NCBI RefSeq assembly: GCF_030317145.1
Contig: NZ_JASZYE010000001.1
Span: forward strand, 1,612,001 to 1,676,000
Source of the DNA: Variovorax flavidus
GTDB lineage: Bacteria > Pseudomonadota > Gammaproteobacteria > Burkholderiales > Burkholderiaceae_C
Length of the DNA stretch: 64,000 bases
Direction of reading: 5' to 3'
This document shows positions 7,004 through 16,450 of this stretch, one piece after another. Position 1 is the first letter of the stretch. Each line of letters begins with the position of its first letter. A program made the position numbers and the translations under genes. The notes beneath the pieces are model-generated. The model had not been told where the DNA came from, ran no database searches, and saw nothing but the letters and a program-made list of their open reading frames with translations.

Positions 7004-9628
7004 ATGACTCTCCCCGCTACCGCATCCCACACGCCCATGATGGCCCAGTACCTGGGCCTCAAAGCGGACCATCCGGACACCCTGCTGTTCTACCGGATGG
7101 GTGATTTCTACGAACTTTTCTACGCCGATGCTGAAAAGGCCGCGCGCCTGCTCGACATCACCCTGACCCAGCGCGGCCAGTCGGCCGGACAGCCGGTGAC
7201 GATGTGCGGCGTGCCTTTCCATGCCGTCGACACCTATCTCGCCCGCCTGATCAAGCTCGGCGAATCCGTCGCGATCTGCGAGCAAGTCGGCGAGGTCGGC
7301 GCGAGCAAGGGGCCCGTGGAGCGCAAGGTGGTGCGCGTGGTCACGCCCGGCACGCTGACCGATGCCGAACTGCTCAACGACAAGAGCGAATCGCTGCTGC
7401 TCGCCGTGCACGCCGGCACGCGCAACTTCTGCGGGCTCGCGTGGCTCAGCGTCACCGGCGCCGAACTCCGCCTGGCGGAATGCCCCGCCGACGCGCTCGA
7501 AGCCTGGATCGCCCGCATCGCGCCCAGCGAACTGCTCTACAGCGCCGAAGTAACACCTGCCTTCGAACAGCGCCTGAAGGCTGCGCGCAGCGCGACGCCC
7601 TTCACCTTGTCGCTGCGGCCCGCATGGCAGTTCGACGGTGGTCTCGGCGAGCGCAAGCTCTGCGAGCAGATGGGCAGCAACAGCCTGTCGGCCTGGGGCG
7701 CCGAGTCGCTGACCAACGCGCATGCCGCCGCCGCCGCGCTGCTGGGCTATGCGGAGCACACCCAGGGCCGCGCGCTGTCTCACGTGCAGCGGCTGTCGGT
7801 CGAGCGCGATGGCGATCTGATCGAACTGCCTCCCACCACGCGGCGCAACCTCGAACTGGTGCAGACGCTGCGCGGCGAGGATTCGCCGACGCTCTTCTCG
7901 CTGCTCGACTCCTGCATGACGGGCATGGGCAGCCGGCTGCTCAAGCGCTGGCTGCTGGCGCCGCGGCGCGATCGCAGCGATGCGCAGGCCCGGCTCGAAG
8001 CCATCGACGCGCTGCAGGCCACGGCGCCGGGCGGCACCTCCGCGCCCTGGCGTGCCTTGCGGGAGCAACTCAAGAACACCAGCGACGTCGAGCGCATCGC
8101 GGCACGCATCGCCCTGCGGCAAGTGCGCCCGCGCGAGCTGGTCGCGCTCCGGCTTGCGCTCGCCAAGGCGGAACAACTGTCGCCCGCCCTGCCCGCATCG
8201 GCATCGCTGCTGTCGCAGATCGCCACCCAGCTCGCGCCGCCCGCCGGCTGTGTCGAACTGTTGCTGGCCGCGATCAGCCCCGAGCCCGCCGCGTTGGTGC
8301 GCGACGGCGGTGTCATCGCCACCGGGCACGACGCCGAACTTGACGAGTTGCGCGCCATCAGCGAGAACTGCGACGACTTCCTGCTGCAGCTCGAAGCCAG
8401 CGAGCGCGAGCGCACCGGCATCACGAACCTGCGCGTGCAGTTCAATCGCGTGCATGGCTTCTACATCGAAGTCACGCAAAGCGCGCTCGCCAAGGTGCCC
8501 GACAACTACCGCCGGCGCCAGACGCTGAAGAACGCCGAGCGCTTCATCACCCCCGAGCTCAAGGCCTTCGAGGACAAGGCCCTGTCGGCACAGGACCGCG
8601 CGCTGGCGCGCGAAAAATGGCTCTACGAGCAACTGCTCGACAGCCTCCAGCCCTTCGTTGCCTCGCTGACGCGGCTCGCCGGCGCGCTGGCGACGCTCGA
8701 CGCGTTGTGCGCGCTGGCCGAGCGCTCGCACACCCTGCACTGGCGCGCGCCGGGCTTTGTCGCGCATCCGTGCATCGAGATCGACAAGGGCCGCCATCCG
8801 GTGGTCGAGGCCCGCCTCGCCGAAAAATCATCGGGCGCGTTCATTGCGAACGACACCGGCCTCGGTCCGCAGCAACGGATGCAGGTCATCACCGGCCCCA
8901 ACATGGGCGGCAAGTCGACCTACATGCGGCAGGTCGCGATCATCGTGCTGCTGGCCTCGATCGGCTCGCACGTTCCGGCCGACCGCTGCCGGCTCGGGCC
9001 CATCGACGCGATCCACACGCGCATCGGCGCGGCGGACGACCTGGCCAATGCGCAATCGACCTTCATGCTGGAAATGACCGAGGCCGCGCAGATCCTGCAC
9101 GGCGCCACCGCCCATTCGCTGGTGCTGATGGACGAGATCGGCCGCGGCACCAGCACCTTCGACGGCCTTGCACTGGCCGCGGGCATCGCGGCGCAGTTGC
9201 ACGACCGCACCCGCGCCTTCACGCTCTTCGCGACGCACTATTTCGAACTCACCGAGTTCCCGGCCACGCACCACGGCGCGGTCAACATGCACGTAAGCGC
9301 GACGGAGGCAGGCCGCGACATCGTGTTCCTGCACGAAATGCAGCCCGGCCCGGCGAGCAAGAGCTACGGCATCCAGGTCGCGCGGCTGGCCGGCATGCCG
9401 GCTGCCGTGGTCAACCATGCGCGCCAGGCGCTCGAAGCACTGGAAGCCCAGCAGACGCAGACCCGCGCGCAAGTCGACCTCTTCGCACCGCCGCCGGTGG
9501 CCGAGGCGCCGATGGCGAGCGCCGTAGAATCCGCGCTGACCGCGCTCGACCCCGACGCGATGAGCCCGCGCGAGGCGCTGGAAGCGCTCTACTCGCTGAA
9601 GAAACTCCAACTGCGCGACCAGGGCTGA
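7004..9628 (+). CDS. mutS: DNA mismatch repair protein MutS
   Basis: Mismatch-recognition ATPase of 874 aa, full length. The N-terminal domain has the mismatch-contacting G-D-F-Y-E motif ([20 protein letters not shown]), followed by connector, core and clamp domains; the ATPase domain near residue 630 carries the Walker A motif GPNMGGKST, and further on the Walker B segment [16 protein letters not shown] and the [11 protein letters not shown] signature. The C-terminal tail ([17 protein letters not shown]) matches the tetramerisation region. No mutL is nearby. A TATGAT at 6957-6962 could be the -10 of its promoter. Confidence 0.98.
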   Translation: MTLPATASHTPMMAQYLGLKADHPDTLLFYRMGDFYELFYADAEKAARLLDITLTQRGQSAGQPVTMCGVPFHAVDTYLARLIKLGESVAICEQVGEVGASKGPVERKVVRVVTPGTLTDAELLNDKSESLLLAVHAGTRNFCGLAWLSVTGAELRLAECPADALEAWIARIAPSELLYSAEVTPAFEQRLKAARSATPFTLSLRPAWQFDGGLGERKLCEQMGSNSLSAWGAESLTNAHAAAAALLGYAEHTQGRALSHVQRLSVERDGDLIELPPTTRRNLELVQTLRGEDSPTLFSLLDSCMTGMGSRLLKRWLLAPRRDRSDAQARLEAIDALQATAPGGTSAPWRALREQLKNTSDVERIAARIALRQVRPRELVALRLALAKAEQLSPALPASASLLSQIATQLAPPAGCVELLLAAISPEPAALVRDGGVIATGHDAELDELRAISENCDDFLLQLEASERERTGITNLRVQFNRVHGFYIEVTQSALAKVPDNYRRRQTLKNAERFITPELKAFEDKALSAQDRALAREKWLYEQLLDSLQPFVASLTRLAGALATLDALCALAERSHTLHWRAPGFVAHPCIEIDKGRHPVVEARLAEKSSGAFIANDTGLGPQQRMQVITGPNMGGKSTYMRQVAIIVLLASIGSHVPADRCRLGPIDAIHTRIGAADDLANAQSTFMLEMTEAAQILHGATAHSLVLMDEIGRGTSTFDGLALAAGIAAQLHDRTRAFTLFATHYFELTEFPATHHGAVNMHVSATEAGRDIVFLHEMQPGPASKSYGIQVARLAGMPAAVVNHARQALEALEAQQTQTRAQVDLFAPPPVAEAPMASAVESALTALDPDAMSPREALEALYSLKKLQLRDQG

Positions 9629-9654
9629 TGGTCCGATTCGTGCGAGAAGAACTC

Positions 9655-10494
9655 ATGACTTACTGCGTCGGCATCAAACTCAACGCCGGACTGGTGTTTC
9701 TCTCCGATTCACGCACCAATGCGGGCGTGGATCACATCAGCACCTTCCGCAAGATGATCGTCTACGAGCAGCCGGGCGACCGCGTCATGGTGCTGCTGTC
9801 GGCCGGCAACCTGAGCATTTCGCAGTCGGTGCGCGAGATCCTCCAGATCGAGGAACTGCGCGAAACGCGGGAAGACGGCGAAGACGGCCCGCCGATCACG
9901 ATCTGGAACGCCAAGAGCATGTTCGACGCCGCCCGCGTGCTCGGCTCCGCCGTGCGCCACGTGTATGACCGCGACGCGGAAGCACTCAAGCATGCCGGGC
10001 TGGACTTCAACGTCTCCTTCGTCTTCGGCGGCCAGGTCAAGGGCGAAGGCATGCGCCTCTTCCTGGTGTACGCCGCCGGCAATTTCATCGAGGCGACCAG
10101 CGAGACGCCCTATTTCCAGGTGGGCGAATCGAAATACGGCAAGCCTGTGCTCGACCGGGTGCTCACGCCCGACACCCCGCTGGACGAAGCCGCCAAGTGC
10201 GCGCTGGTCTCGATGGATTCGACGATGAAGTCGAACCTCTCCGTCGGCCTGCCGCTGGACCTGGTGGTCTACGAGGCCAACCGCCTGCAGACCGACAAGG
10301 TGGTCTGCATCGACGCCGACAACCCCTACTACCGCATGATGCACAACAGCTGGGGCCAGAAGCTGCGCGAGGTGTTCGACAGCATCGAGGACCCGGTCTG
10401 GGACGACGCCTACACCGAGCATCCGCTCAAGATGCCTGCCACGCGGCACAGCCCGCTGCGCAAGATCTCCACTCCCGACGAAAAGCTGATTTAG
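9655..10494 (+). CDS. Proteasome-type Ntn peptidase (Anbu/BPH family)
   Basis: A 279-aa member of the bacterial proteasome-homologue family Anbu. The start at ATG 9655, after AGAAGAA, places Thr directly after the initiator Met (MTYCVGIKLNAGLVFLSDSR). Numbering from that Thr as 1, D17 and K32 sit where proteasome beta subunits have their catalytic Asp17 and Lys33, so the Ntn active site looks intact. An in-frame ATG at 9628 overlapping the mutS stop would bury the Thr and is disfavoured. In many bacteria Anbu is encoded with an alpha-E protein, an ATP-grasp protein and a transglutaminase; here the neighbours are mutS and an alpha/beta hydrolase, so it stands apart from that operon. Substrate unknown. 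Confidence 0.88.
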   Translation: MTYCVGIKLNAGLVFLSDSRTNAGVDHISTFRKMIVYEQPGDRVMVLLSAGNLSISQSVREILQIEELRETREDGEDGPPITIWNAKSMFDAARVLGSAVRHVYDRDAEALKHAGLDFNVSFVFGGQVKGEGMRLFLVYAAGNFIEATSETPYFQVGESKYGKPVLDRVLTPDTPLDEAAKCALVSMDSTMKSNLSVGLPLDLVVYEANRLQTDKVVCIDADNPYYRMMHNSWGQKLREVFDSIEDPVWDDAYTEHPLKMPATRHSPLRKISTPDEKLI

Positions 10495-10502
10495 ATAAGG
10501 CT

Positions 10503-10584
10503 CGCCCCCAGGCTCGCCCACTTCGTGTGGCCGCCCACCCCCTGCCGGGGGCAACCCCGGCGGCCCGGCCAAGCCGGTTCCGCG
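10503..10584 (+). repeat. Dispersed intergenic palindromic repeat, copy A
   Basis: An approximately 82-bp element with successive hairpin-forming segments: CCCCCAGGCT, then CACTTCGTGT, then CCCCCTGCCGGGGGCA, then GCCGGTTCCGCGG. The same order of blocks occurs in reverse orientation at 55949-56033, so this is a repeat family rather than a chance palindrome. It separates the Anbu gene from the next hydrolase. Confidence 0.75.
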
Positions 10585-10640
10585 GGGTTTTGCGAACGGG
10601 CTTCGCTTCGCTGGCCGGCTTGTTCATATCGCGCATTTCC

Positions 10641-11447
10641 ATGCTCCCTCCCGTCATCTTCTCCCACGGCAACAGCTTTCCCGCGAGTACCTACCGCGTG
10701 ATGCTCGACAGTCTGCGCAACCGAGGCTTCGACATCGATGCGATCGAGAAATTCGGGCACGACCCGAAGTACCCGGTCACCGACAACTGGCCGCATCTGG
10801 TGCAGCAACTCGCGGATTTCGCCAGCGAACGCGCCAGGGGGGCGGGCGCGCCGGTGTTCCTCATCGGCCATTCGCTCGGCGGATTCCTGAGCCTGATGTG
10901 CGCCGCGCGCCATCCCACGCTCGCCAAGGGCGTGGTGCTGATCGACTCGCCGATCATCGGCGGCTGGCGCGCCGGCACCATCAACCTCATGAAGCGCACG
11001 CCGCTGATGAAGAGCGTGTCGCCCGGCATGATCAGCCGCAAGCGCAAGAACCTCTGGGAGCACCGCGAAGCGGTCTTCGAGCACTTCCGCAGCAAGAAGA
11101 CTTTCGCGAAGTGGGACGAGCGCGTGCTGCGCGACTACATCGAGCACGGCACTTTCGACGTCGACGACGCACGGGCGCTGAGCTTCGACCGCGACGTGGA
11201 GACTGCAATCTACGACACGATCCCGCACAACCTGAGTTCGCTGCTGCGCGCGCACCCCCTCAAGTGCCCCGTGGCCTTCATCGGCGGGCGCCAGTCCGTC
11301 GAAATGCGGCGCGTGGGCATGACGATGACGCAGCAGGTCAGCAAGGGCCGCATCATGATGCTCGACGGCACGCACCTGTTCCCCATGGAAAAGCCGATCG
11401 CCACGGCCGCTGCCGTCGAGGCGTCGCTGCGCAACCTGATCGGCTGA
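10641..11447 (+). CDS. Alpha/beta-fold hydrolase
   Basis: A 268-aa cytoplasmic hydrolase. The oxyanion segment HGNSFPASTYR follows the first strand, the nucleophile elbow is GHSLGG, an acidic residue lies near the GGRQS segment, and the catalytic His is in DGTHLFPMEKP close to the C-terminus. The gene starts at ATG 10641 after the repeat; the open frame upstream of this is repeat sequence without similarity. Ester or thioester hydrolysis is likely, but the substrate cannot be assigned. Confidence 0.85.
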   Translation: MLPPVIFSHGNSFPASTYRVMLDSLRNRGFDIDAIEKFGHDPKYPVTDNWPHLVQQLADFASERARGAGAPVFLIGHSLGGFLSLMCAARHPTLAKGVVLIDSPIIGGWRAGTINLMKRTPLMKSVSPGMISRKRKNLWEHREAVFEHFRSKKTFAKWDERVLRDYIEHGTFDVDDARALSFDRDVETAIYDTIPHNLSSLLRAHPLKCPVAFIGGRQSVEMRRVGMTMTQQVSKGRIMMLDGTHLFPMEKPIATAAAVEASLRNLIG

Positions 11448-11456
11448 TCCGGCGCC

Positions 11457-13340
11457 GTGAGCCATCTTCCGATCTCCCGGACTTGGCTTGCCGCACTGAT
11501 CGGCCTGTGGCTGTGGCTCTCGCCGCTGGCGCCGGGCTTCGCGCAGGAAGCCCGGCCGCCGCTCATGCGGCTGGTCGAGGCCGAAGCGGTGCGCGGCGGA
11601 TGGAATGACGCCACGCCGCCCAAGTCCGGCTGGACGCCCGTGGCCTTGCCCGACAACTGGGACGCCCGCTGGCCGGACTTCGACGGCACCGTGTGGTACC
11701 GCCTGACCTGGGACCAGCCCGCGCCGCTGCAACCCACCGGCCTGATGCTGCGCTACCTCGCGATGGCGGGAGCGGTCTATCTCAACGGCACACCCATCAG
11801 CCGCGACCCTCACCTGGTCGAGCCGCTCACCCGCTCATGGAACACGCCGCGCTACTGGCTGCTGGCGCCCCCGCTGCTGCAGGAGGGCCGCAACACGCTG
11901 CTCGTGCGTGTCTCCGGCATCGCGGCCTACCAGCCGGGGCTGGGGCCGTTCACGCTGGGCTCGCCGGCGGCCGTGCAGGCGCTGTACGACGGCGAGCGAC
12001 TCGTTCGCCGCGATTTGCAGATGCTGGGCCTGGCCGTGAGTTCCACGCTCGTCGTCCTGTTCGGCACGCTGTGGGTCATGCGCCGCCGCGAGACGGCCTA
12101 CGGCTGGTTCGCCGTGGTCGCGTTTCTCTGGCTGCTGTTCGGGTTGAACCAGGTGGTCACCACGCCCTGGCCGTTCAGGAGCACGGACGGCTGGCAGGCC
12201 TTCAGCACCTCGCTGCTGCTGGCGTTCACGGTGGCGTTCACCTTGTTCACCCTTCGTTTCTGCCAGCAGCGGCTTCCGCGCTTCGAGGCCCTGGTCGTGC
12301 TGGTGGCGGCGGCCGGTTGCCTGCATCTGTGGCTGACGCCGCCCGGCAGCATGGCCGCGCCGCGTCTCGGCTGGACACTGGCATCGGCGCTGACGCTCTT
12401 CTTCGTGTGCTTTGCGTTCCTGGGCTTTGCGCTGCGGCACGGCCGGGCCGAGCACCGGGTGCTGGCGCCCTTCATGGCGGTGGTCGTGATCGCCACCGGC
12501 CACGACCTGCTGGTGTTCACCAAGATCCTGAAGAGCAACATCTACTACGCGGTGATGTCTTCCTACGTGCCGCTGCTGGGCCTGGCGCTGATCCTGGCGT
12601 GGCGCTTCGTGGGCAGCCTGCAGCGCATCGAGACCTTCAACTCCGAACTCGTCATGGAAATCGAGGCTGCCAAGGCCGAGGCGGCGGCCACGCTCGAAGC
12701 GCAGCACCGGCTGCAGGTCGCGCACGCGCGCATCGGCGAAAGGGTCAACCTCGTCAGCGACCTGCACGACGGGCTGGGCGGCATGCTGGTGGGCAGCATC
12801 GCGACGCTGGAACAGACGCCGGACCGACTGTCCGCGCCGCAACTGCTGCGCATGCTCAAGAGCCTGCAGGAGGACTTGCGCCTCATCATCGATGCCACCG
12901 TGCGTCACGACGATGCACGCTCGCTGGCCGAGATGCTGGCACCGCTTCGCCACCGCGTCACGCAACTGCTGGATGCCAACGGCATCGAATGCCGCTGGCA
13001 GCTCGCCGGCGTCGATGCGCTCGAACTCACGCCGTCGCAGAACCTCGACGTGATGCGCTTCCTGCAGGAAGCGGTGACCAATGCGCTCAAGCACAGCGGC
13101 GCCCGGAACGTCGACGTGAGCCTGCAGCACGACGGCGGCGCGCTGCGGATCACCGTTGGCGACGATGGCCGGGGATTCGTGATCGACGAGGCGGCCCGGT
13201 CCGGCGGCGCCGGGATGCGCAGCATGCACATGCGCGCTCGCCGGCTGGGGGCCGAGCTGCACATGCAATCACGACCCGGTGATACCCGGGTGACGCTTCA
13301 ACTCAAGATGCAGGAAGACGCGGGCCTGCGGCCCGCCTGA
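11457..13340 (+). CDS. Sensor histidine kinase with jelly-roll periplasmic sensor and multi-pass membrane domain
   Basis: A 627-aa kinase beginning at GTG 11457. Residues 1-30 are a signal peptide (cleavage near GFAQ). Residues about 40-170 resemble a galactose-binding-like jelly roll (TVWYRLTWD, YLNGTPISRD, EGRNTLLVRVSG), followed by about seven membrane helices (7TMR-DISM architecture). The cytoplasmic part has a HisKA_3 box with phospho-acceptor H437 in SDLHDGLGG, an N box VTNALKHSGA and a G box VGDDGRGF, typical of the NarX/DesK branch. No response regulator is adjacent; uppP follows on the opposite strand. The jelly roll suggests a sugar or cell-wall ligand, which is inference. Confidence 0.9.
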   Translation: MSHLPISRTWLAALIGLWLWLSPLAPGFAQEARPPLMRLVEAEAVRGGWNDATPPKSGWTPVALPDNWDARWPDFDGTVWYRLTWDQPAPLQPTGLMLRYLAMAGAVYLNGTPISRDPHLVEPLTRSWNTPRYWLLAPPLLQEGRNTLLVRVSGIAAYQPGLGPFTLGSPAAVQALYDGERLVRRDLQMLGLAVSSTLVVLFGTLWVMRRRETAYGWFAVVAFLWLLFGLNQVVTTPWPFRSTDGWQAFSTSLLLAFTVAFTLFTLRFCQQRLPRFEALVVLVAAAGCLHLWLTPPGSMAAPRLGWTLASALTLFFVCFAFLGFALRHGRAEHRVLAPFMAVVVIATGHDLLVFTKILKSNIYYAVMSSYVPLLGLALILAWRFVGSLQRIETFNSELVMEIEAAKAEAAATLEAQHRLQVAHARIGERVNLVSDLHDGLGGMLVGSIATLEQTPDRLSAPQLLRMLKSLQEDLRLIIDATVRHDDARSLAEMLAPLRHRVTQLLDANGIECRWQLAGVDALELTPSQNLDVMRFLQEAVTNALKHSGARNVDVSLQHDGGALRITVGDDGRGFVIDEAARSGGAGMRSMHMRARRLGAELHMQSRPGDTRVTLQLKMQEDAGLRPA

Positions 13341-13350
13341 GCGCTCCGGG

Positions 13351-14175
13351 CTATTCAGCCCAGACCACCACGCCGCTCCAGGCCGTCGCCAGCACCACGA
13401 TGCCGAAGGCGATGCGATACCACGCGAAGGGAATGAAGTCGTGCGTGCTGATGTAGCGCAGCAGCCAGCGCACGCAGAACCAAGCACTGACGAACGAGAA
13501 CACCAGCCCGACCGCGAACAGCGGAATGTCGGCCACCGACAGCAGCGCGCGCTCCTTGTAGAGGCTGTAGACCCCGGCACCGATCAGCGTCGGGATGGCG
13601 AGGAAGAACGAGAAATCGGTCGCCGCCTTGCGCGACAGCCCGAGCAGCATGCCGCCGATGATGGTCGCGCCGCTGCGGCTGGTGCCGGGGATCATCGCGA
13701 AGCACTGCACGATGCCGACCTTCAGCGCATCCCAGGGCGTCATGTCGTCGACGTGCTCGATGCGCACCGAGCCGGGTGGCCGCTTCTCGGCCCAGAGGAT
13801 GATGAAGCCGCCGATGATGAAGGTGCTGGCCACCACCACCGGCGTGAACAGGTGCGCCTTGATCATCTTGCCGAACAGCAGCCCCAGCACCACGGCCGGC
13901 AGGAAGCCGATCAGCACGTTGAGCGCGAAACGCCGCGCCTTGGGCTGGCGCGGCAGTGCGACGATGGTGGAATGGATCTTCTGCCAGTAGACCAGGATGA
14001 CCGCGAAGATCGCGCCGGTCTGGATCGCGATGTCGAACACCTTGGCCTTGTCGTCGTCGAACCCCAGCAGCGAGCCCGCAAGGATCAGATGGCCGGTTGA
14101 CGAGATCGGAAGGAATTCGGTCAGACCTTCGACGATGCCCATGACGGCAGCCTTGACCAGCAAAACGATATCCAC
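13351..14175 (-). CDS. uppP: Undecaprenyl-diphosphatase UppP (BacA)
   Basis: Integral membrane enzyme of 274 aa that dephosphorylates undecaprenyl diphosphate to recycle the lipid carrier for peptidoglycan and other envelope polymers; overproduction confers bacitracin resistance. Both family motifs are present: [15 protein letters not shown] near the N-terminus and PGTSRSG in the middle, which together form the active site. Multiple hydrophobic helices span the protein. The start is GTG at 14175, with an AAGGAG ribosome site 5 nt upstream that is partly enclosed in a hairpin. Confidence 0.97.
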   Translation of the reverse strand: MDIVLLVKAAVMGIVEGLTEFLPISSTGHLILAGSLLGFDDDKAKVFDIAIQTGAIFAVILVYWQKIHSTIVALPRQPKARRFALNVLIGFLPAVVLGLLFGKMIKAHLFTPVVVASTFIIGGFIILWAEKRPPGSVRIEHVDDMTPWDALKVGIVQCFAMIPGTSRSGATIIGGMLLGLSRKAATDFSFFLAIPTLIGAGVYSLYKERALLSVADIPLFAVGLVFSFVSAWFCVRWLLRYISTHDFIPFAWYRIAFGIVVLATAWSGVVVWAE

Positions 14176-14177
14176 AC

Positions 14178-14196
14178 ACGCTCCTTGAAAGAGCGT
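14178..14196 (-). promoter_or_regulatory. Hairpin overlapping the uppP ribosome-binding site
   Basis: The inverted repeat ACGCTC-N7-GAGCGT encloses the uppP Shine-Dalgarno sequence AAGGAG partly in the loop and partly in the 3' arm, ending 2 nt before the start codon. It could limit translation. The structure is visible; a regulatory role is inference. Confidence 0.4.
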
Positions 14197-14256
14197 CGAT
14201 TATCGCGATGACGCAAGTCAGGAACCGTTCAGGCGCCCTATCGGGCCGGCCACGGT

Positions 14257-14940
14257 TCAGCGCTGCGAGATCACACGCACGATCGCCTCGCAGTGGTCAC
14301 GAAAACCCATGCGGCCATAGAGCCGGTGGGCGCTCTCGTTGTCCCGCATGACGTGGAGGAACGGCGTTTCGCCGCGCAGCAACTGGCGGCGGATCAGTTT
14401 CGCGACCAGGCGGCGCGCAAGCCCCTGGCCCTGGAAGTCGGGATGCGTGCACACGCCGCTGATCTCGCGCAGCGAACCGGCACACATGCGTTCACCGGCC
14501 ATGGCGATCAGGCGGTCCCCTTCGAAGCAGCCGAAATACTCGCCCAACTCGGGCGTGCGCGGGCCGAACGGACCGGGCCGGGTCAGCGTGGCGAGTTCGA
14601 CGGCCTGCGCGGCATGCTCCGGCCGCAGCGAAATGGCGTCGCCCCACTCCTCTACCTCTGCCTCGGGCATGGAGCCATCCCACACCATCCTGAACATGGT
14701 CGAATCCAGCTCGATCTGCCAGCCATCCGGTGCGGCACCCGACCAGTCCATGCAATAGAAGCGATCGCCGGCGCCGCAACAGCGCGCAAGCGCATCGAAA
14801 TCCGGGCTCCGGACATCCGCGAACCCGACGATCGGCGAGAAGCCCGGTGCATACCTGCGGGCATGACCGTCGCCGATGGCGAACTTCGAATGCGGGCCCG
14901 CCAGGGTGTGCCAGGCGATGTTGTCGAGGAGATCCTTCAT
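14257..14940 (-). CDS. GNAT-family N-acetyltransferase
   Basis: A 227-aa protein whose C-terminal half is a GNAT fold. The acetyl-CoA-binding motif A is seen in GVCTHPDFQGQGLARRLVAK (Q/R-x-x-G-x-G/A signature), and motif B in FLHVMRDNESAHRLYGRMGF. The N-terminal half (residues 1-110) is a less conserved FR47-like region. The acceptor substrate is unknown. It stands alone between uppP and a divergent hemolysin III gene. Confidence 0.88.
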   Translation of the reverse strand: MKDLLDNIAWHTLAGPHSKFAIGDGHARRYAPGFSPIVGFADVRSPDFDALARCCGAGDRFYCMDWSGAAPDGWQIELDSTMFRMVWDGSMPEAEVEEWGDAISLRPEHAAQAVELATLTRPGPFGPRTPELGEYFGCFEGDRLIAMAGERMCAGSLREISGVCTHPDFQGQGLARRLVAKLIRRQLLRGETPFLHVMRDNESAHRLYGRMGFRDHCEAIVRVISQR

Positions 14941-15117
14941 GGGAGCGCGGGAACTGTGAACGGGCGTCCATGCTACAGGCGCCTGGAGACGCGGTGGCGA
15001 GCCCGCGCGGATTCGAGAAGCATCCCTCTTGGCGGTGGATTTCTCTGACAGCGCGTGTGCGCTGCCTTGGGGCCGTCGCTTTCAGGTAGTTTCTTCCGTC
15101 GATCAGGAGTTCTCTCA

Positions 15118-15798
15118 ATGAATGAACATCAATGCAGGCAAGGGCCTGAGCCCACCACCGCGGCCCGCGAGCAGACGGGCATGGAAGAGCTGGCCAACGC
15201 GCTCAGCCATGGCGCGGGATTGCTGCTCGCCATCGCCTCGCTGCCCGTCCTGGTCTACAGCGCTTCTCAGAATGGCGGCGCCGCCGCGGTGGTTGGCGTC
15301 AGTCTTTTTGCAGGCACGATGATCCTGCTGTACCTCGTTTCGACGCTGTATCACGCCCTGCCTGCGGGCAAGGCCAAGGCGTGGTTCAACCAGCTCGACC
15401 ATGCGGCGATCTATCTGTTCATCGCCGGCAGCTACATGCCCTTCCTGCTGGGTGTGCTGCGCGGCCCCTGGGGCTGGACGCTGTTCGGCGGCGTGTGGGC
15501 CGCCGCGGCAGTCGGTGTCGTCGCCAAGCTGTTCAACCGGCTGCGGCATCCCCTGTGGTCCACCGGGCTGTACGTGGCCATGGGATGGATGGTCGTGATC
15601 GCGGCCGTTCCCCTCTATGAGCGCATGTCGGCAGCCGGGCTGACGTGGCTGGTCCTCGGTGGACTGTTCTATACGGTAGGCGCCGCGGTCTTTCTTCTGG
15701 ACTCCAGGGTGCGCTTCGCGCATTTCGCCTGGCACCTGTTCGTGCTGGGCGGGAGCGCGTGCCACTTCTTCGCGGCGCTCTGGTACGCCCAGGGCTGA
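15118..15798 (+). CDS. Hemolysin III / TrhA-family membrane protein
   Basis: A 226-aa seven-helix membrane protein of the PAQR-like HlyIII family. Visible signatures are EELANALSHGAGLLLAIASL at the first helix, STLYHALP, LDHAAIYLFIAGSYMPFLLG, and the C-terminal HLFVLGGSACHFFA; the conserved His and Asp residues form the family's metal site. Start at ATG 15118 follows an AGGAG. Despite the name, bacterial members are linked to membrane-fluidity homeostasis rather than hemolysis. Monocistronic, convergent with the racemase. Confidence 0.92.
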   Translation: MNEHQCRQGPEPTTAAREQTGMEELANALSHGAGLLLAIASLPVLVYSASQNGGAAAVVGVSLFAGTMILLYLVSTLYHALPAGKAKAWFNQLDHAAIYLFIAGSYMPFLLGVLRGPWGWTLFGGVWAAAAVGVVAKLFNRLRHPLWSTGLYVAMGWMVVIAAVPLYERMSAAGLTWLVLGGLFYTVGAAVFLLDSRVRFAHFAWHLFVLGGSACHFFAALWYAQG

Positions 15799-15802
15799 GA
15801 GC

Positions 15803-16441
15803 TCAGACGCGCTCGCGCAGCGCACGCACGGCGCTGTCGACCGTGGTCAGTATCGGCAACCCCGTGGCCTCTTCGCATGCCGATCGCGCACGCGCCATGC
15901 TGAATTGCGCCAGGGCGATGCGCGTACAGCCACGATCGCGCAACCGCCGGGCCTGCGCAACGATCAGATCGTCGTGACGCTGCGTGTCGCCGGCGTTCAG
16001 TGATTCGAGCGCTCCTTCGGCCAGGGCCAGTTCGAGCTCCACGCCCGGCGGAAACTCCGGCGGCATCGACTCCAGCGTCGGCCCGAAGGTCGCGAGAAGC
16101 CCCAGCTTGCCTGCACCGGACGCGGCCTCGGCCACCATCGCCTCGTTCGGCTTCAGCACCGGAATGCCCGCATGCCGACGCGCCACCGCCTCGATGCACG
16201 GCCCGAAGGCCGAGCAGGTGAAGAGGAGGCCCTGCGCACCGGTGTCGACGGCGTACTGCGCCAGCCGCTGGAAGCGCTCGTGCATTGCATCGTCGAGCCC
16301 ACGTTCGCCACGCGCGAGATCGGCGCTCAGGCTGTCGTCGATCAGGTTCATGCGCGTGGCCGCGGGCCAGTCGCGCTCGAGCGCTTCATTGATGGGAGCG
16401 ACCGAATGGGTCAGCGCATGGATCAGGGCGATGCGGGTCAT
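15803..16441 (-). CDS. Aspartate/glutamate racemase-family protein
   Basis: A 212-aa member of the Asp/Glu/hydantoin racemase superfamily. The two catalytic-type cysteines are visible: one in LLFTCSAFGPCIEAV (residues about 84-98) and a second in SACEEATGLPILTTVD near the C-terminus, though its usual partner motif is not typical. Last gene of the aminotransferase operon, 10 nt after the binding-protein stop. Context suggests handling of a D-amino acid or a hydantoin-like compound, but racemase, isomerase and decarboxylase members of the family cannot be separated here. Confidence 0.82.
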   Translation of the reverse strand: MTRIALIHALTHSVAPINEALERDWPAATRMNLIDDSLSADLARGERGLDDAMHERFQRLAQYAVDTGAQGLLFTCSAFGPCIEAVARRHAGIPVLKPNEAMVAEAASGAGKLGLLATFGPTLESMPPEFPPGVELELALAEGALESLNAGDTQRHDDLIVAQARRLRDRGCTRIALAQFSMARARSACEEATGLPILTTVDSAVRALRERV

Positions 16442-16450
16442 GGGAAAGGC

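Noticed and set aside
6956..8797. A 613-codon open frame on the minus strand
   Set aside because: Antisense shadow of mutS; composition is low-complexity and there is no ribosome site or similarity.
13320..13337. GCGGGC/GCCCGC hairpin at the end of the histidine kinase gene
   Set aside because: It is coding sequence and has no T run; convincing evidence for termination is lacking.
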